A stretch of DNA of 64,000 nt from Cochliopodium minus (taxonomy: Eukaryota > Discosea > Himatismenida > Cochliopodiidae). Below the pieces are notes generated by a model. It searched no databases. It saw nothing but the letters and a program-made list of their open reading frames with translations, and had not been told where the DNA came from. Within the stretch, counting starts at the first letter, position 1; the number at the start of each line of letters is the position of its first letter. A program made the translations under genes and the position numbers. The stretch is taken from NCBI GenBank assembly GCA_024220525.1, contig JAMYWO010000130.1:36043-100042 (forward strand). The letters run 5' to 3'. This document shows, piece by piece, positions 1 to 11,236 of the stretch.

Positions 1-115
1 AATTTATTTTAATTTATTTTAATTTATTTTAATTTATTTTAATTTATTTTAATTTATTTTAATTTATTTTAATTTAATTTAATTTATTTTAATTTAATTT
101 AATTTATTTTAATTT
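1..115. repeat. 10-bp A/T satellite at window edge
   Basis: Seven uninterrupted copies of AATTTATTTT followed by degenerate AATTTAATTT units. The same unit recurs at about 11031-11180. Here it lies in the intron that follows the last visible exon of the alkaline phosphatase N-terminal half. Confidence 0.95.
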
Positions 116-290
116 AACTTATGTTTTGTTTTATTTATTTTGTAATTTATTTATTTTATAATTAATTTATTTTTTTTTACAAATTTGTGCATTATTTGTT
201 TTTTATTTTTCGATGGTTTTTATTATTTTAATTTATTTTTATTTTTATTTTTATTTATTTTTATAAATTATTTTTTTTATTTTTTTTTAC

Positions 291-997
291 CTTTCTTTGT
301 TTGAGAGTCTCATCGAGGGTGTTGACCCAGGTGACGTTAGAGGTGAAGTTGTACTTGTCGAGTCCTCCACCCAGAAGAATGTCGAAGCTCCCATTGAATG
401 ACTGTTGTGCTGCGATGTATTCTTCTTGGTTTCTGTATGGAAATAAAAAATAAATAAAAAATAAAAATCAAAAAATAACAAATAAATAAACTAAATAAAA
501 AAAGAAATAAAAAATAAAAAGAAATATTAAAAATCAAAAAAACTAAAAAACTAAAAATAAAAAACAAAATAAAAATAAAAAAATAAAAAAATAAAAAAAT
601 AACAAAATAACAAAATAACAAAAAATTATAAAAAATAAATAAAATAAAATATATTATTTAGAATAAAAAAAAAAAATAAAAAAAATAACAAGTAAAAAGA
701 TATTAAAAATGAAAAATAAAATTCAAAATTAATTAAACCTATCATATGTGTGGGAAGTGAAGGAAGCAGGCGTTGCATGGGTGATTCTGGAAGTGACAAC
801 ACAGCCCGTCAACATGCCTCTATCTCTAGCTGCTTCCATGAAGGTCCCTATTGCTGTTTTATTAGGCATGACTCCTACATAATCGTTTGTTGTTTTAAAC
901 CCTGTTGAGTATGCCTATTTTAATAAAAAAAAAAAGATAAATAAGAAAAAATTTAAAATAAAAAAAAATGAAATTAAAAATAAAAAAATAAAAAAAT

Positions 998-1033
<36 letters not shown>

Positions 1034-1806
1034 TAATAAAATAAATAAATATGTAATAAAAAAGATTAATAAGAAAATTAAATTTTTAATAAAATAATTT
1101 TTTCACCGTTGCAGCTGCTGCACTGTCTGTCACCGAAGAGCTCGCAGAATATGTCTTCACCAAATTCTTGAAATAATCATCGATGAAGAGTTTATCTTTT
1201 CCCAAGCCCACTCTGGCGAATGACATGGAAGATGGGGACATCCCATCAGATATCATGATAATAATGTTTTTTGGTTCTATTAAAATAAATATAAATGAAT
1301 GAGATTCACAAAAGACAATGAAAAATTAAAATTATTTTTTCGCCATTAATTATTTCAAATAAATTTCATTATTTCAAATAAATTTCAATTTGCCTCCAAA
1401 TGATTGTAAATTATGTTTTCGGCTATCATTATAATATAATGTCTAACAATAAGAAATACGGCTCTATCGGAAGATATAAAATTCTTCATTGAAATGAAAT
1501 TGAATGATGTCATTTATATCTCCTTTATGATGGATATAACAATACAATACAGTATATGAAAAAGAATTAATGAGGTTTTTACTTTTTGGAGATTTATCAG
1601 CATTCACAAATATATAAATTAATGTCGAAATGAGAGCCACACTCACCAATACCACGGCAGAAATAACGAGGATCAATCCAACCCTTTTATTTGAACTGCA
1701 GAAAATGTAAAAAAAAATTTTGAATCTAATTGGATGAATCGATAAATTACGATGGTTTGCCAATCAAAGAAGTTGATTCCTCAACATCTAATCTGTCTGA
1801 TTTCAT
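291..1806 (-). CDS. Alkaline phosphatase, N-terminal half (five exons, runs off the left edge)
   Basis: Alkaline phosphatase superfamily, phosphomonoesterase. Exons: 1806-1751, 1695-1583, 1276-1107, 914-739, 432-291 (219 codons, ending in phase 0). It starts with a short cytosolic tail (MKSDRLDVEE) and one membrane helix (about residues 22-45), so it should be a type II signal-anchored ectoenzyme. The family motifs are present: metal-binding Asp in 'IIIMISDGM', nucleophile Ser in 'VTDSAAAA', and 'THATPA'. The last exon carries 'FDILLGGG'. The remaining metal-site motifs (E-x4-D, DH, H) are missing here but form the separate block at 8783-11004. Both halves meet in phase 0 at an intron holding the same A/T satellite, so they look like one gene of about 508 residues in permuted order. 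The start has an A-rich leader. Confidence 0.88.
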
Positions 1807-2034
1807 TTTTCTTTTTTTTTTAATTTTATAATATCTGAGATAAAGCTGATGAGGTAATATTTCGGGTGGTCTACAAGAGGATCATAGTGAATTTAAAAAA
1901 TATATCCAAAAAGATATCATTTGATTTTGAAATATAGAATTTTAAATAAACATCTCATTATAAAACTTATTTTAATACTGTATATAAGACAAACAACATT
2001 AGATTTATGTGGTAAATATATACAATTTTTTTCT

Positions 2035-2806
2035 TCAATTGATATTATTTCCGACAACTTCCTTCAACTTCTCTTTCATTGTTCTATCCTTTGATTGAAA
2101 TTAATTTTATAATGTTGATAATTAAAATCAAGATATAAATTTACCTTTAGAAAGCCTTGGAATTCATCGAAAGAGATTTCATTGTTCTTGTCATGATCTG
2201 CTTCCTAAATGATAATATGTTTAATTTTTATAATATAAAAAGATTCATATACTACAATAAATATCAGATTTTATTTACCAAAAACATTTCATCAATGAAT
2301 TTTTCAACATCCATAAATGAAAAAGCTATATCTCCCTATTTAAACATTCAAGTTAAATTTCAAAAGATGAAAGAATTATAATTTTTACAATAGTTCCACC
2401 AAATAGCTAAAAATCCATGTGTTTTTAAAATAGAAATAAATTATTTTCCTCCCAACAAAAATACAAAATTTTTTATACACCCAGATCCTTTTTCAAATCT
2501 TCTTTGGCATATTTGGCCTCAATTTTGAATATTGCTTTCGCAAATTTGTGCCATTCCTCTTTATCCAATGTGCCATTTTTATTGTCATCAAATTTATTGA
2601 AAAGCTTCATCAATATCTCTGTTGTAGATACAAATCAAATCAATTAAACAAGACCTGAATATCATTGTATTATTTGGATTTAATATCCATAATTTTAATT
2701 TACCCTTATTCTCAGGATTTGCCAATGCTTTCTCTATCTGATTACCCATTGGAATATATTTTGATTTTAATCTGAAATTTTTTTTTTGAATAAATAACCA
2801 CATCGA
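2035..2806 (-). CDS. Small EF-hand calcium-binding protein
   Basis: Two canonical EF-hand loops are visible: D-D-N-K-N-G-T-L-D-K-E-E and D-H-D-K-N-N-E-I-S-F-D-E. Exons from the C terminus: 2035-2088, 2145-2204, 2279-2325, 2481-2618, and a first exon in 2720-2790 containing MGNQIEKALANPENKG. The joins keep the frame ('KKDLAFSFMDVEKF'). The start is uncertain: either the Met of MGNQ, or a short upstream exon beginning MNVD at about 2806. The protein is about 115-120 residues, probably with two functional loops, resembling calcium-sensor or calmodulin-like proteins. A specific partner cannot be inferred. The start region faces the + strand kinase gene at 2913. Confidence 0.75.
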
Positions 2807-2912
2807 CATTCATAAAAATTTGAATCTTCAACAAAATGGGAATCAAATCATTAATTTTAAAGATCCTTCAAAACAAAGATGGCTTTATTTTTCTCAATAA
2901 AAAAAAAAAAAA

Positions 2913-5900
2913 ATGAGCACTGAAAGCCTGATATGCTTCAATCATAACAATAGATTGGCAGAAATTTATTGCAAAGTTTGTGAAGTTGCATTATGTTCCA
3001 AATGCAACAAATTGATACATTCCCTTAAGATAAATAGGGATCATAAAGTCTCCCAATCCATCAACACCAAGCCTATCAATTTTATGGATTCAGATGAGAT
3101 GAAAGATGATCCCAACATCGGGATAGAAAAGACAATAACAAGAGAAGATTTTGAAATTGGAAATTTATTAAGTCAAGGGCAAGAATCCTACGTAAAAATT
3201 AAGATCTTAAAACATAAATGTTCAATTCATCGATGAATTTATGAAATGGAGTATTGGTTATGCAAAAAAAAAATCAATATATTTTCAATATTATTCCTGT
3301 ATACTGCCTTATTTCTCCATATATTTTATGTCAGCCTTCATCTCCAATAAAAAATTTAAAAAAAATAAAAAAAAATTAACTATAATCTTAATACTTTACA
3401 AAAACTATTCAAATTGTGAGGTTAATTGAAAATTTGTTCGTAAATATATCAAAGAATGGATCAATATCAATCAACATATACAAATGATAATATGATTATA
3501 TTCAATCAATGATCAATTTATATACCATCATATGTTGAAATATAAAAATTGATCCAAATTATTTTGCGCATATTAAATTCTTACAAAAAAATTTTCATTA
3601 CAACCAATTTTTTATCTTTCAAAAAAAAAAAAAAAGGTATTTGAAGGAACACTCAACAAAACAGCATGTGTGATAAAAAAATCGAAAAAAGACAGTACAA
3701 TGGACTACATCAAAGAGATCAACCTGATGAAAAAGTTCAACCATCCCAACGTAGCCCAATGTCTCGGCGCCTTCGTAGATCTCAAAAAGAACAATGAGAT
3801 CTTGATCTTCTACGAGAAGTTGGAGCCCAGTGAGAGACACATCTTGTTGTCTTTGGGTTCTAGTATCACTAACTTGCAGCGTATAAAGTATGTTCATCAA
3901 TTGGCTCTTGGGTTCGCTTTTTTGGAGGGGAACAAAATTTTTCACGGTGACATCAAGTTGGCTAACACTTTGTATGACAGAAATGCGGATAAGCTCAAAA
4001 TATGTAAAAAATCAAAAAAAAATAAAAAAATGTTATTATAAAAATTTTTTAAATTAAAAATTAAAAACAGTCTTCACAAAAAAATACTTAATTTTAATCT
4101 AAAAAACATTTAAAAAAAAATTTTTTTTTATTAAAAAACTTCAAAAATTTAATCAAAAAAACTTTATTTTAATAGGTGATTTTGGTTTTGCCAGAGATTT
4201 AACTGTAATGAAATTTCTGTCAAAAAAAATTATTTTTTTTTTCATGTTTTTACATTGATATTTTTTTAAATAGAGAAATATTTTGGGTTTTGCAAAGGGA
4301 AGTCCTCTTTTCTTAGCTCCAGAAAGTAAATATTTTTTTTAAATAAATTCTAGATTCTTTAAAATCATTTCAAATTTTTTTGATATCAAAATTTTATTAA
4401 TATATTATTTTATATTAAATTTTTCGTTCTTGCCATATTTTTTTATTTTTTTTCATTTATCTTTATTTATTTTTCTTTTTAGTTTGGGAAACTCTTCTAT
4501 CAACAACGAACAAAACACCACAAGTAGAATACTCCTTCAAAATGGACGTTTACTCTTTCACTCTCATGTCCCACGTCATCCTTACTGGTGTGGAATACGC
4601 CTCTCCTCAATGGGATACCAAAACTTTGGCTCTCAAAGTTTCCAGGGGAAATTATAGACCCAGTTTAGATCTTTTAATTAAATACCCAGAGAGTTTAGTA
4701 AAAAATTTATTTTATTTTTTATTTTTTTTATTTTTATTTTCATTTTTTTTGTATTTGTATTTTTATTTTTATTTTTGATTTATTTAAATTTTTTTTTTTC
4801 GAAATCTTTTAGAAATTCCATCAATTTATGGACTTTGTAATTGCACGATCTGTCCAAGCATTANCCCGAGAATAACATATCTTAATTAGAAAGATAAATA
4901 TTTTATTTTTTGTTTTAATTTCGATGCGATTCTTGGTTTTTTCTGTTTGCTCGATAAAGTTTATAAAAAAAATTTCATATAATAAATTTTCTTTTCATAA
5001 AGTTGTGTGTGGGAAATACAATCAAAACATTTTTCTGACGGAACACGGCAACATCTACTCCAACGAAATGGGCGATGATATGGGGCCCTTCCACATCCCC
5101 ATTGGTGCAAAAGTGAAATTTGTGGAGAACAACTATGAAACCCCTTTTGCTTTGGATATCTCTGGATTCGTGTGGAAATATAATTCTGAAGAGAGATGTT
5201 TCAAGGTTAAATTGTTAAAATAATTTTATTGTTATTTTTCTTTTTATTTTATTTATTTTATTTTTATTTTGTTGTTATTTTTAATTTTATTTTTATTTTA
5301 TTTTTATTTTATTTTTATTTTTTATTTTTTTTTGATTTTTTTTTTTGGATTTATTTTTCCATTTTTTAATTTTTTGGAATTTATATTTCAAATTCTCTTG
5401 TTAAATTTTCAAATAGAATAATATTTTTAATTAATTTAAAATAAAAAAAAAGCCTTTTTGCCATTCTGCTTTGAAAAAAATCATTTCATGCAGCACATCT
5501 TCAAACTTCTGCATTTTCTTAAGCGAAGAGGGATCCGTTTATGTCACCTCTCCTACAGACGAGCAATGTGTCAACAAGGTCTCCTTCGAGGGACTCCTTG
5601 ATCAAGAGGAGGAGAAGATTGTCAAAGTTACTTGTTCTTATCATTGTTCTGGTGGTATTTCTTGTGCCGCTCTTACTTCCTATGGTGATGGTAAAAGATA
5701 AATTAAAAAATGAAAGAATTCAAAGTCTACTTTATTTTCAAGTTTTTTTTTTTAATTATTTTCTTTCAATTTTTTTTTTTTGACATTTTTTTTTGACTTT
5801 TTTTTTTTTCAAGTTTTTAGTTGGAGATATGGAAGTGATGGCATTTTGCGTGACCATTCCCACGAGATTCTTCCCACCATGATCGATCCTCTCTCCTTTG

Positions 5901-5971
5901 GCAATCGCGCCGTGTTAGATATCGAAGGCAACGAGGATTCCTTCTGGTTCATTTGTTCCCATGCTCATTGA
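2913..5971 (+). CDS. B-box zinc finger, protein kinase and RCC1-like protein (multi-exon)
   Basis: Exon 1 (2913-3191) encodes a B-box zinc finger with Cys/His pairs (CFNH, CKVC, CSKC, H...H). The kinase domain then runs over 3637-4003, 4176-4204, 4274-4325 and 4483-4697: Lys in 'ACVIKK', catalytic loop 'HGDIKLANT' (HRD changed to HGD), 'CDFGFARD' on a 29-nt exon, 'GSPLFLAPE', then 'MDVYSFTLM'. It resembles tyrosine-kinase-like or RIP-type kinases. Downstream exons (about 5003-5205, 5453-5690, 5814-5971) carry repeats of the form 'FLSEEGSVYV' and 'ALTSYGDVFSW', typical of RCC1 propellers. The join at 4813-5003 is unresolved: it contains an ambiguous base at 4864 and a stop soon after, so kinase and RCC1 parts could be two genes. 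Intron 1 contains a MITE-like repeat. Confidence 0.7.
3424..3600 (-). repeat. MITE-like repeat, copy in kinase intron 1
   Basis: The reverse complement of this stretch matches the two copies at about 35.2-35.6 kb over most of its length, including the shared strings TTTGGATCAATTTT and TCATTTGTATATGTTGAT. Ends are imperfect inverted repeats (GAAAATTTGTTCGTAA against GAAAATTTTTTTGTAA). It has no coding capacity. Confidence 0.75.
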
Positions 5972-6269
5972 TAATTAAATTCTTCAAAGGTTAACCATCA
6001 AATTAATGTTATTGATTCAAGAGCATTCCAATTATTTAGCCTAAAAATTAAACCTTTATGCTCTTTTCAACAAACAGAATTGAAAAATAAAAATTTCACT
6101 TACAATTGAACTAAATTATTTTGAGATAATGTGTGATATCAATTTTGATTCTTAAACCCATAATTCTTTCAATCACAATCTTTACTTGAATCTTCATTAA
6201 TTTTTATTTTTATATTCACCAAATAAAAATAAAAATTCGGATTGATTTTATTCTTACTATTTTAACATT
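5972..6269. other. Intergenic spacer
   Basis: A/T-rich spacer between two same-direction genes. No RNA gene or repeat is recognised. Confidence 0.5.
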
Positions 6270-6974
6270 ATGGCAAAGGGAGAATTGAGCTATGAGACAA
6301 AAAGATTGGTCATCATGATTTTCGGAATTATCTTCATTGTGTGGGGAATCCTCTTGATAACAGATGCCGCATACAGCAACTATACAGGTAAAATGATAAT
6401 CAACTTACATACCATTCATTAGATCTTGATTGATCAAATTGAGGATATAAAAAAATATTTAAAATAAAATTTTTATAGAATGAGATGTTAATGAGAAGAT
6501 CCTGTAATTCCATATAATCAAAGAATAATTTATATCACAATCATCTATACAATTAACTGAATAACAAATAAATTTGAAAAAAAATTTATTATATTTAACC
6601 TTTTTCTTTAGGATATATCTTTGGGGTATTGATCTTGTTATTGGGTTTATTCGGATTCTTTGGAGCTTATAAATTCCGCCACGATTTATTAAAGGTAAAA
6701 AAAATAATATTTAAAAAAAAAAGAATATGCTACGAATGATAATTATTGTTTCGATATAATGTAGCTTTACTTTATTGGATGTATGATCTATTTGGTTATC
6801 ATTATTGTCAATTTCATTTTGTTCAACATTAATAACGCCAAACTCTGTCATTATGTGGTGGGAGGCTGCGAAAGAACTAAGGGATTCGCTGGATCCATCT
6901 TGTTGATTGTGATGCTCGTAGTTTCTTGCATGTTTACCTATCATTTCAGGGAAAGAGGTTTTTTCAAATTGTGA
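6270..6974 (+). CDS. Small four-helix membrane protein
   Basis: Exons 6270-6387, 6612-6694 and 6765-6974 join in frame to a 136-residue protein that is almost entirely membrane helix. Approximate helices: 'VIMIFGIIFIVWGILLI', 'YIFGVLILLLGLFGFFGAY', 'LYFIGCMIYLVIIIVNFILF' and 'SILLIVMLVVSCMFTYHF'. Two Cys (CHY.., GCE) lie in the loop between helices 3 and 4. The arrangement resembles small tetraspan or MARVEL-like proteins, but the CCG motif of true tetraspanins is missing and the extracellular loop is too short. I do not recognise the family. It ends with a short basic tail (HFRERGFFKL). Confidence 0.8.
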
Positions 6975-7170
6975 ACTAATAAATTACAAACTTTGAATTA
7001 AAAAAAGTTTGACAAAAAAAAAGTTTAATCTATTTGTACAAAAATCCAGAATTAACTTTTTATTTAAATTTCAAAAAAAAAAGATTACATATATTGAAAA
7101 TTAAATATTAATTAATATAAAGATTAATTGCAACAATTCAGATTTTTTTAAATAAAATCTAAGAATAAAA

Positions 7171-7825
7171 TTAACAAATGAAAGAAGCGATTGTTTTCAT
7201 GGAATAAGCAAAACTTCAACATCATTTTTGGCTAAAAATCGGGAATATTTTTTTTTTATTATAATTTCTTTTCAAAAGTTATAAATAAATATTTATATAA
7301 TTTAAATTTTCATTTTTTAAATTGAATTTTCAAAAATAATAAGATTTAAAAAAAAAAAGAACAAAAAATAATTTGAACCATACTCTTTATAAATTTCTTA
7401 ATAACCAACAGAAAGAAGAGCTTTCATGGAATAAGGAAAACTTTTGAATTAAGGACAATAATCAAGTAGCTGCTTCTCATAAGGTAAGATGATTTCCATT
7501 AAACCTATTTTAGGAATTGTGAAGCTTAAAAAAAAAAAAAAAATGGTAATATAAATTTAATTTAAGAGATTTTTTTTTTTTTTAAGCGAAAATCTTTCTT
7601 TACACATTTTTTTCTAAGATTTATAGATAAATATAAAAGTAAAAAATGAAAATTTTTTTAAATTTACATATGGAAAAAAATAATAAATAAACAAGGCACT
7701 TCAAAAAATGTAAACAACTTTTTTTGATTGGTAAAAAAGGTTTTTGAAACAACATTTAAATAATTACAACCGAAAGTAGCGGTTGCTTAAATGGATTATG
7801 GAAAAACTAAAAACTTTGAATTAGC
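7171..7825 (+). repeat. Three diverged copies of a ~50-bp motif, possible ncRNA or repeat
   Basis: Copies at 7171-7217, 7401-7456 and 7761-7825 share the pattern GAAAGaAGcg..TTTCATGGAATAaGgAAAAC, two of them followed by ACTTT-GAATTA. Copy 2 can fold as GAAAG-loop-CTTTC, and copy 3 as AGC-GGTT-GCT at the same place, so a small hairpin may be conserved. The spacing is irregular (about 225 and 357 bp), unlike a simple tandem repeat. Function is unknown. Confidence 0.45.
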
Positions 7826-8067
7826 AAAAAAATTAACTATCTTCTAAACATATAAAGAGTTCAATTTAATGTGGAATTTTTTATTAATGAAATAGAAATC
7901 TGACATTATTAATATTAATTCCGAATAAAAATATAAATAATAAATAACACAAATATAAAAAAAGGTTAACAAATGTCAAAAAAATATTTAATGAAACTCA
8001 ATATTTATTAAAAATTATTTATATAAGCTGATATAAATTGATCAAAATCAAGAATTTATTGGCCATA

Positions 8068-8433
8068 ATGCCTAAACAAATCCAAGGGGAAAATGTTTCA
8101 TCAGAACAAAATAACTATTCTATTTCAAAAAAGCCTCAGAAATTCAAAAATCAAAACCACGATTTATATAATCAATCCTCGATTAATGATCAAAATTAAA
8201 TTTATATAATAATTTGGATCTAATTTGATTATTTTTACTAACAAATTTTCATTGATAAGGTCAAACAAATTATTTTTTTGATGTTGAATCACTGACGATT
8301 AAGATTTGATCCACGAGAAAACCTTGGGTATGTTCTTCCTGAATGTTTGGATATTGTTGAATTTGAAAATTTTCAAGATAATTTATTAAACGCCAACATA
8401 CAAGAAGATCATTTATCTTATATCGAAAGATGA
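8068..8433 (+). CDS. Possible small gene or gene remnant
   Basis: Two stretches look more coding than their surroundings. At 8068-8199 there is a 43-residue frame beginning MPKQIQGENVSSEQ. At 8304-8433, after a possible acceptor, there is a 42-residue frame with 'DPRENLGYVLPECL' ending HLSYIER and a stop. No convincing donor joins them. I recognise no family. This could be the end of a small gene or a relic. Confidence 0.25.
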
Positions 8434-8782
8434 ATGCATTCATTTAAAACAAAGCCATCTTTAAAAATTAATAGCTCGGAAGAGAGTTGTATAATATAAC
8501 AAAAAGAAAAATTTCAAAAAAATTATTAAATATATTTTTAAAAAATCTCATAGGATTGTATTCATTTAATTTTAATCCAATTTTGTACAAATTTAAACTC
8601 TTGAATATCTTGATTATCTAATTTCTTTCACTTATTTTAAAAAGATGAAGATTAATCGTATACAAGTGCTATTTTTTTTTATTATATTTTTTTTTTTTTT
8701 TTTTAATCGATAAAAAATATTAAATAAAAAAAATAATTAAAATAAAATCTGAAAAAAAAATAATTTTTTTTAATAAAAAATG

Positions 8783-11004
8783 TTAATCGTGTCCTCTTCT
8801 CCTTCTGTGATTCATGCTTTCAAGCTGGGAATGGTCGTAGAAAGTGTAGCCAGTGGTGTCGAACCCAGCAAGCTTGTAGGTCACTTCCTCCAAGTTGAAG
8901 TCAAAAAGTTCTTTCACCATTTTATTTACATCTATGTTATTCATGTAGGGACTAAAAAAAATAAATATTAAAAAATGTGATAATATTAATAAAATAAATG
9001 AAATTAATGAAAAAAATGTTATAAAAAATTAAAAATTAAAAATAAACAACAAAAAAATTTGTGCACCAAAAAAATAAAAAAAATAATAAAAAAATAAAAT
9101 TTAAAATAATAAAATATTATTAAAAAAAAGAAAAAATGTAATACTTCAATTTTTCGATTCCAGGTCCGTATCCATACAAGTTTACGTCCACACCAATATG
9201 GCCCCAAGTTGTAAATCTTAAAAAAAATTATTTTTAAATAATTAATTTTTAATTTTTTTTCTTTTTTTTAAAAATTTTTTTAATTTATAATTTTTTGAAT
9301 ATTTTTAAATTTTTTGAATATTTTTAAATTTTTTGAATATTTTTTTTTTAATTTTACCCTATATGGGCTCTGTTGTTGACGATGAAGGCTATTGCATCAG
9401 TTTTGTTGTACTCATAGGAGGTGGAGTTAATGAGATTCAAGTTGTCAATCTCCCATGGGTTAGGGTCTATTCCCGTGTAATTTCTGTGTAAAAAAATAAA
9501 AAATAAAAAAAATTATAAAAGTCAAAAAATAAAAATTGCAAAATAAAAAGTAAACAATTTTTGAAAAAAATTAAAAAATTTTAAAATAAATAAAATAAGA
9601 CAAATATCAAAATATTAAATAATAAAAAATCTAAGAAAAATAAAAAATAAAAAAAATAAAGACCCAAAATAAAAAGTAACTATAAAACAAAATCAAAAAA
9701 ATCAAAAATAAACAATAATTAAAGAAAGAAAAATTATCAATAAAATAATGTAAAAAAAAAATTTGAATTTAAATTATTTTAAATTTTTTTTTACTTCACA
9801 ACTTCGACCGCATCTAATCCTTGGGTCCAAATTAAGTTTCCCATTTTTTCGAGGGACATGTTGACTTTGGTAATATAATCTGGAAACCAGTCGTAAAGTG
9901 CGTATTCGTCTCTGAACTCAAAGTTTTTACCTTTGGTTGATCAAAAAAATGAAAAAAAGTAAATAAATTGGTAATGTAAATAAAAATAAAAAATAAAAAA
10001 CATTAAATAAAAAATAAAAAATAAAAAATTTAATCAAATAAAAAATAAAAAAATAAAAAATAAAAAATAAAAAATAAAAAAATAAAAAATAAAAAAATAA
10101 AAAATGATTTTAAAAAATAAAAAATAAAAAATAAAAAAAATATGTAATAAAAAAATAAAAAATAAAATAAATAAAAAATAAAATTTTAAAATTTTACCAG
10201 TGCTGATACCACCGGTTCCGTGGTCTGATACAGAGATGATGAGAGTTTCTCCATCCTTTTTGGCCCATTCAATGATTTGTTGGAAGGTGGTGTCGTATTC
10301 CTCTATCTCTCTCAAATGTGCAGCTATCATAAAAAAAAAAATTAATAATAAAAAAAATAATTAAAAAATAATTAAAAAATGATTAAAAATAAAATAAATA
10401 AAATAAAAAATAAAAAATAAAAAAAATGAAAAAATACCAGCATCACTATTACCAAATTAATCAATATTTCTTTAATTAAAATTTTTTTAAATTTACGAGT
10501 GATGAGCAGCAATGTCAATCAAAGATCCTTCGACCTATGATCAAAAACAAAAGTTTAGAACAAAATGAAATGAAATTAATTTTATAGAAAAATGTTAAAA
10601 TTTATTTTTTAATATAGAAATAAATAATTTATTTAAATAATTATTTTAAAAAATAAAAACATTGAAATAAAAAAATATTTAAAAAAAATCTTTCTAAAAT
10701 TTTTGGAAATAATCTTTTTTTAAAAAATAAAAACATTGAATTAAAAAAATATTTAAAAAAAATCTTAAAAAAAAAAAATTTATTTTTTTTAAAATAATTT
10801 TTTTTTTACCAACAAAACAAAACCATTTTTATTCTTCTCGCTTTTACTGAACAAATCGAGGGCTTTAGCAGCCATTTGCATTAAAGAAGGTTGAACGCTC
10901 AAATCTCTGTCGATGACATAGGACATGTGGGATGGCGCAAACAAACCCAAAATAGGCAATTCCTCTGCTTGATTGAGCTCGTCAGTGTTGAATACGACGT
11001 GCAT
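8783..11004 (-). CDS. Alkaline phosphatase, C-terminal half (eight exons including an 8-nt microexon)
   Basis: Exons: 11004-10810, 10534-10497, 10445-10438 (8 nt), 10323-10198, 9930-9795, 9483-9358, 9216-9145, 8951-8783 (290 codons, closed by TAA). It carries the motifs missing from the N-terminal half: 'LGLFAPSHMSY', 'VEGSLIDIAAHHSDAAAH' (metal-binding Glu, Asp and His), 'ISVSDHGTGG' (Asp-His pair) and 'TTWGHIGVDV' (final metal His). The 8-nt exon TGATGCTG supplies 'SDA' within the metal-site loop. The first exon follows an AG acceptor in phase 0, with no start region upstream, only intron with the A/T satellite. It therefore continues directly from the half at 291-1806. The C terminus is basic (HRRRRGHD). 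Confidence 0.88.
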
Positions 11005-11030
11005 CTTTTAAATATTATCAAATTTATTTT

Positions 11031-11180
11031 ATTTTTTTTTAATTTATTTTAATTTATTTTAATTTATTTTAATTTATTTTAATTTATTTTAATTTATTTT
11101 AATTTATTTTATTTATTTTAATTTATTTTAATTTATTTTAATTTATTTTAATTTATTTTAATTTATTTTAATTATTTTAA
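11031..11180. repeat. 10-bp A/T satellite between two truncated genes
   Basis: About 13 copies of AATTTATTTT, some with one base missing, identical in unit to the window's left edge. It separates the 5'-truncated phosphatase half (-) from the 5'-truncated SH2 gene (+), so both genes read away from it. Confidence 0.95.
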
Positions 11181-11236
11181 TTTTAATTTTTTTTTAATTT
11201 AATTTATTTATTTACAATAATTAACAAACAAAAAAG

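Larger units (their letters stand above)
6975..8782. other. 1.8-kb A/T-rich spacer with a short repeated motif
   Basis: Very A/T-rich. It contains three diverged copies of a roughly 50-bp motif (7171-7217, 7401-7456, 7761-7825) and a weak coding signal at 8068-8433, both listed separately. The stretch 8210-8265 ends in TTTTTACTAACAAATTTTCA, close to the terminal repeat of the MITE-like family, so it may be a decayed copy. Confidence 0.5.

Noticed and set aside
1-115. Telomere
   Set aside because: The AATTTATTTT unit has no G-rich strand and also occurs internally at 11 kb.
337-621. Open frames rich in Phe/Leu/Ile/Tyr made of A/T introns (also 10034-10200, 11428-11628, 41880-41949)
   Set aside because: They translate T-rich intron sequence with no family pattern and lie between well-supported exons.
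7171-7825. CRISPR array
   Set aside because: Copies are diverged, unevenly spaced and few, in a eukaryotic genome.
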